Assembly (NCBI RefSeq): GCF_009498295.1
Contig: NZ_CP040813.1
Coordinates: forward strand, 1,929,001 to 1,993,000
Length of the DNA: 64,000 bases
Direction: 5' to 3'
DNA from: Oceanihabitans sp. IOP_32
GTDB taxonomy: Bacteria; Bacteroidota; Bacteroidia; Flavobacteriales; Flavobacteriaceae
Below, piece by piece: positions 61,298 through 64,000 of the stretch (the stretch's first letter is position 1; each line of letters opens with the position of its first letter). A model generated the notes under the pieces. The model saw nothing but the letters and a program-made list of their open reading frames with translations. It searched no databases and was not told the origin of the DNA. Both the position numbers and the translations under genes were made by a program.

Positions 61298-61510
61298 AGT
61301 TTTTTGATTTTGATAGTTGTAAATATATAAAAACTTGAGGTGCAGATTGTTGTTTGTCGATTAATTTAGCATGTATTATACTTTCGTCTATCGTTAAAAT
61401 CTATTCGTCGATTAAATAGTTAAGCTTCTGTTAAAGTTGTTTATTTTTAAATGTCTGACCAGGTATGTGGTTTGGTCATATTTTTGTTTAATTATCAAAA
61501 CAGCTTCATT

Positions 61511-61789
61511 ATGGAATTAGAGATTACACACTTCAACAATTTTTTCACTATTAAAGGAATTTTAAACAAACGTAATTTAGACGTTTTTAATGCAGAATTT
61601 TCATCAATTTTTGAACGTTTAGATAGCCTGACCATTAGTATTGAAAATGTGGAATGGATGGACAAGTCTGGCGTTAATGCTTTGGCAGATTTGCATTATG
61701 AGGCTTTAGCTAAAAACAAAAAAATGGCTATTGTTGGTTTAGGGTGTAAAGATTTGTACGAGCATTTTAATAGTAACGCCTTAGTATAA
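61511..61789 (+). CDS. Stand-alone STAS-domain protein
   Basis: The protein has 92 residues from the ATG at 61511; the longer frame to 61451 has no support. The STAS pattern is FTIKGILNKRNLDVFNAEF and IENVEWMDKSGVNALADLH, where DKSG is at the usual phospho-serine position. Anti-sigma antagonists share this fold, but no partner switch kinase is nearby. Alone it may bind another regulator or an enzyme. Confidence 0.8.
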   Translation: MELEITHFNNFFTIKGILNKRNLDVFNAEFSSIFERLDSLTISIENVEWMDKSGVNALADLHYEALAKNKKMAIVGLGCKDLYEHFNSNALV

Positions 61790-61845
61790 AAGCTCTAGTT
61801 TTTAAACAGGAAACACTTCAACACAAATAGTCGGTATCGCGTTGG

Positions 61846-62712
61846 TTAAGCATTGTCTTTTTTTGCTAAGACACTCTCGATAACAACGGTAGCTAGAATT
61901 AGTGCCCCTCCAAGATAGGTATTCATTTCAGGCTTTTCATTTAAAAAAAGGAGTGCAATTACAATACCAAAAACGGGCTGAGCACTACCAATAATGCTAG
62001 CCGTACTCACCGAGAAATATCGAAAACTTCCAATAAACATCGAATGTCCAATGGCTGTTGTAACTAGCCCTAATAGGATAATGTATGGGTATTGGGTTTG
62101 TATGTTCGTACTGTCCATGGTAAACATGACCGGAAGTAAAATAATACTAACTATTAAGACTTGTTGCATCATGAGTGTAGTACCATTGTACTTGGCAACG
62201 TGGCGTTTTAAAATGAGGTTTCGTAAGGCGTAACAAAGAGCTGATAGTAAACCAAATAAAACACCGCTAAAATGGGTGTTCTCGAAGTTAAAATCTGGTG
62301 CGAGTATATAAATCCCGAGTAGAACCATGAGTGCCATAACAATATGTATGGGATTAAATTTAGATTTGGTAAATACTGGTTCTAATAGGGCTGTAATTAC
62401 AGGAAAAGTAAATAAAGACAGCATGCCTATGGCAACATTCGATAATTTTAAGGCATGAAAATAAGTAAGCCAATGGGCGCCCATTAATAGCGCACTTAAA
62501 ATAATACTGGGCGCATCTTTAAAAGACTTAATTGTTATACTTATTTTTTTATAACGGCAATACATAAATAAAAATACTGCAGCCAGAGCACTTCTAAACC
62601 AAATAATAACTGGCGTAGGTAAATCGATAAATTTACCAAGAGCACCAGAGGTGCTCATAAAAATTGTAGCTAATAAAAGTAGAAAAAGATGGTTTTTATG
62701 TTCTTTGTACAT
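61846..62712 (-). CDS. EamA/DMT-family transporter
   Basis: The protein has 288 residues and ten predicted helices in two similar halves (each an EamA repeat of five). Visible are SGALGKFIDLPTPVIIWFRSALAAVFLF early and GSAQPVFGIVIALLFLNEKPEMNTYLGGALIL late, both typical. It probably exports or exchanges a small metabolite; the substrate is unknown. Confidence 0.9.
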   Translation of the reverse strand: MYKEHKNHLFLLLLATIFMSTSGALGKFIDLPTPVIIWFRSALAAVFLFMYCRYKKISITIKSFKDAPSIILSALLMGAHWLTYFHALKLSNVAIGMLSLFTFPVITALLEPVFTKSKFNPIHIVMALMVLLGIYILAPDFNFENTHFSGVLFGLLSALCYALRNLILKRHVAKYNGTTLMMQQVLIVSIILLPVMFTMDSTNIQTQYPYIILLGLVTTAIGHSMFIGSFRYFSVSTASIIGSAQPVFGIVIALLFLNEKPEMNTYLGGALILATVVIESVLAKKDNA

Positions 62713-62751
62713 GTTCTTACGCCTGATGTGTTAGGGATTGTAGTGGAAATC

Positions 62752-62822
62752 CTTTTGCTTTTTTTGCAAAAGATTGCAACGGAAAGCGCGACCGCCTTTT
62801 GCTCTTAAACAGCAAAAGGCGG
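62752..62822. repeat. Double hairpin with CTTTTGC/GCAAAAG arms
   Basis: CTTTTGC (62752-62758) pairs with GCAAAAG (62766-62772). Then CCGCCTTTTGCT (62792-62803) pairs with AGCAAAAGGCGG (62811-62822), a perfect 12-base stem with a 7-base loop. The second stem ends 13 bases from the M20 stop and could be its terminator. The spacer with AACGGAAAGCGCGACC resembles a repeat I remember from other flavobacterial genomes. Confidence 0.65.
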
Positions 62823-62835
62823 TAACACCCAAAAA

Positions 62836-64000
62836 CTATTTAGATAATTCGGCAAAATACTTATAAAATAGTGGGATAGTTTCTATGCCTTTTAAGTAGT
62901 TAAATACACCGAAATGCTCGTTTGGTGAGTGAATAGCGTCGCTATCTAGGCCAAAACCCATTAAAATAGTTTTACTTTTTAATTCTTGCTCGAACAGTGA
63001 AACAATTGGAATACTGCCTCCGCTGCGTTGCGGAATAGGGGTTTTTCCAAAGGTGTCTTGATAGGCTTTACTTGCCGCCTTATAACCCATGCTGTCTATT
63101 GGTGTAACATAGCCTTGACCACCATGATGTGGTGTTACTTTTACGGTAACGCCTGCAGGAGCAATATTTTCGAAGTGGGTTTTAAACAATTTTGTGATCT
63201 CTTCCCAATCTTGATTAGGTACTAAACGCATGGATATTTTGGCATAGGCTTTACTGGCTATAACAGTTTTTGCACCTTCGCCAGTATAGCCGCCCCAAAT
63301 ACCGTTAACATCTAGGGTTGGACGAATAGAATTTCGCTCGTTAGTGGTGTAACCCGCTTCACCGTATACGGCGCTAATATCTAAGGCCTTCTTGTAGTCC
63401 TCTAGATTAAAAGGCGCTTTTGCCATTTGGGCACGTTCTTCTTTCGAGAGCTCTTCAACCTTATCGTAAAAACCTGGTATGGTAATATGATTGTTGTCAT
63501 CGTGAAGAGAGGCTATCATTTTCGATAAAACGTTTATAGGATTGGCCACAGCGCCACCATATAAACCCGAGTGTAAATCGCGATTTGGTCCTGTAACCTC
63601 AACTTCAACGTAGCTTAATCCCCGTAGTCCCGTTGTTATAGAAGGCACATCTTGTGCTATCATACCCGTATCTGAAATTAAAATAACATCGTTTTTTAAC
63701 TTCTCTTGGTTTTCTTTTACAAATATAGCGAGGTTTGGACTGCCCACTTCTTCTTCGCCTTCTATCATGAATTTAACATTGCAAGGCAATTGATTAGTAC
63801 GTGTCATAAACTCCAACGCTTTTACATGCATGTACATTTGACCTTTATCATCGCAAGCGCCCCTTGCAAATATGGCTCCTTCTGGGTGTGTTTCTGTTTT
63901 TTTAATAACAGGATCGAAAGGGGGGGAGTGCCATAGATTTAACGGATCTGGAGGTTGTACATCGTAATGTCCATAAACTAGAACAGTGGGAAGGTTTTTG
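62836..64000 (-). CDS. M20-family dipeptidase (5' end cut by window)
   Basis: The frame is open from the window edge, so at least 388 residues are visible; a start at 63837 would be internal. The beginning reads LVYGHYDVQPPDPLNLWHSPPF and ARGACDDKGQMYM, carrying the first metal ligands (His of GHYD and Asp of CDDKG). EGEEEVGS carries the catalytic glutamate, and ISDTG and NEHFGVFNYLKGIE carry later ligands. It splits dipeptides such as Xaa-His or other small peptides in the cytoplasm. A 7-base C-run lies in the coding strand near 63921. Confidence 0.93.
   Translation of the reverse strand, partial: KNLPTVLVYGHYDVQPPDPLNLWHSPPFDPVIKKTETHPEGAIFARGACDDKGQMYMHVKALEFMTRTNQLPCNVKFMIEGEEEVGSPNLAIFVKENQEKLKNDVILISDTGMIAQDVPSITTGLRGLSYVEVEVTGPNRDLHSGLYGGAVANPINVLSKMIASLHDDNNHITIPGFYDKVEELSKEERAQMAKAPFNLEDYKKALDISAVYGEAGYTTNERNSIRPTLDVNGIWGGYTGEGAKTVIASKAYAKISMRLVPNQDWEEITKLFKTHFENIAPAGVTVKVTPHHGGQGYVTPIDSMGYKAASKAYQDTFGKTPIPQRSGGSIPIVSLFEQELKSKTILMGFGLDSDAIHSPNEHFGVFNYLKGIETIPLFYKYFAELSK

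Noticed and set aside
63918-63930. Phase-variable C-tract in the M20 gene
   Set aside because: Only seven bases and in a conserved SPPF codon context; too short to argue for phase variation.

Overview
The window comes from a member of the Bacteroidota, almost certainly a marine-type Flavobacteriaceae. The DNA is AT-rich. Start codons rarely have a Shine-Dalgarno sequence, and several promoters fit the Bacteroidota pattern TTG-N19-TAnnTTTG. The gliding genes gldE and gldD are present, and many secreted proteins are lipoproteins. I cannot name the genus.

Layout. 1-2.5 kb: end of gldE, gldD, and a heavy-metal-binding lipoprotein. 2.9-8.9 kb: an uptake operon (binding lipoprotein, FecCD-type permease, ATPase, methyltransferase, TonB-dependent receptor) that probably imports a metal chelate. 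9.2-21.7 kb: housekeeping genes (ribosomal L21 and L27, glutamate synthase-like protein, FUSC-type membrane protein, DsbD, universal stress protein, LacI-type regulator). 21.8-24.8 kb: a BlaI/M56-type sensor operon with operator dyads on its promoter. 24.9-28.3 kb: a three-gene amidoligase operon (RLAN-ATP-grasp, GCS2-like ligase, N-formylglutamate amidohydrolase). 28.8-32.7 kb: a small lipoprotein, a beta-barrel protein, ruvC, a hemW-like gene and a cyclase-family enzyme.

32.7-51.1 kb is the most unusual part. An exported, membrane-anchored TPR-CHAT protease gene converges on an ECF sigma/anti-sigma pair. The anti-sigma factor has one membrane segment and a periplasmic TPR tail. Diverging from sigma is a tight run of about fourteen genes, nearly all exported: two collagen-like lipoproteins, two seven-repeat (probably beta-propeller) lipoproteins, an OmpA-domain protein, a second CHAT-like protease that is itself a lipoprotein, and several unrecognised lipoproteins. 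The block is bracketed by two same-orientation copies of a ~215 bp MITE-like repeat with terminal inverted repeats. My inference is an envelope-based protease/sigma signalling system that may have moved as a unit. The last gene of the run has an in-frame stop, after which the reading frame stays open for 45 more codons.

51.1-64 kb: a YjbR-like and a PhnA-like gene, then an AraC-type regulator diverging from four peptidases (S9, two M24, S37) that look like a proline-rich-peptide degradation set. A GNAT acetyltransferase, an NTF2-like protein, a STAS protein, a DMT transporter and a truncated M20 dipeptidase complete the window.

Intergenic repeats: three copies of a ~41 bp hairpin element containing a CATTTC core, three AGACCTA hairpins behind the peptidase genes, and a CTTTTGC/GCAAAAG double hairpin near 62.8 kb. 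I saw no rRNA, tRNA or CRISPR array.
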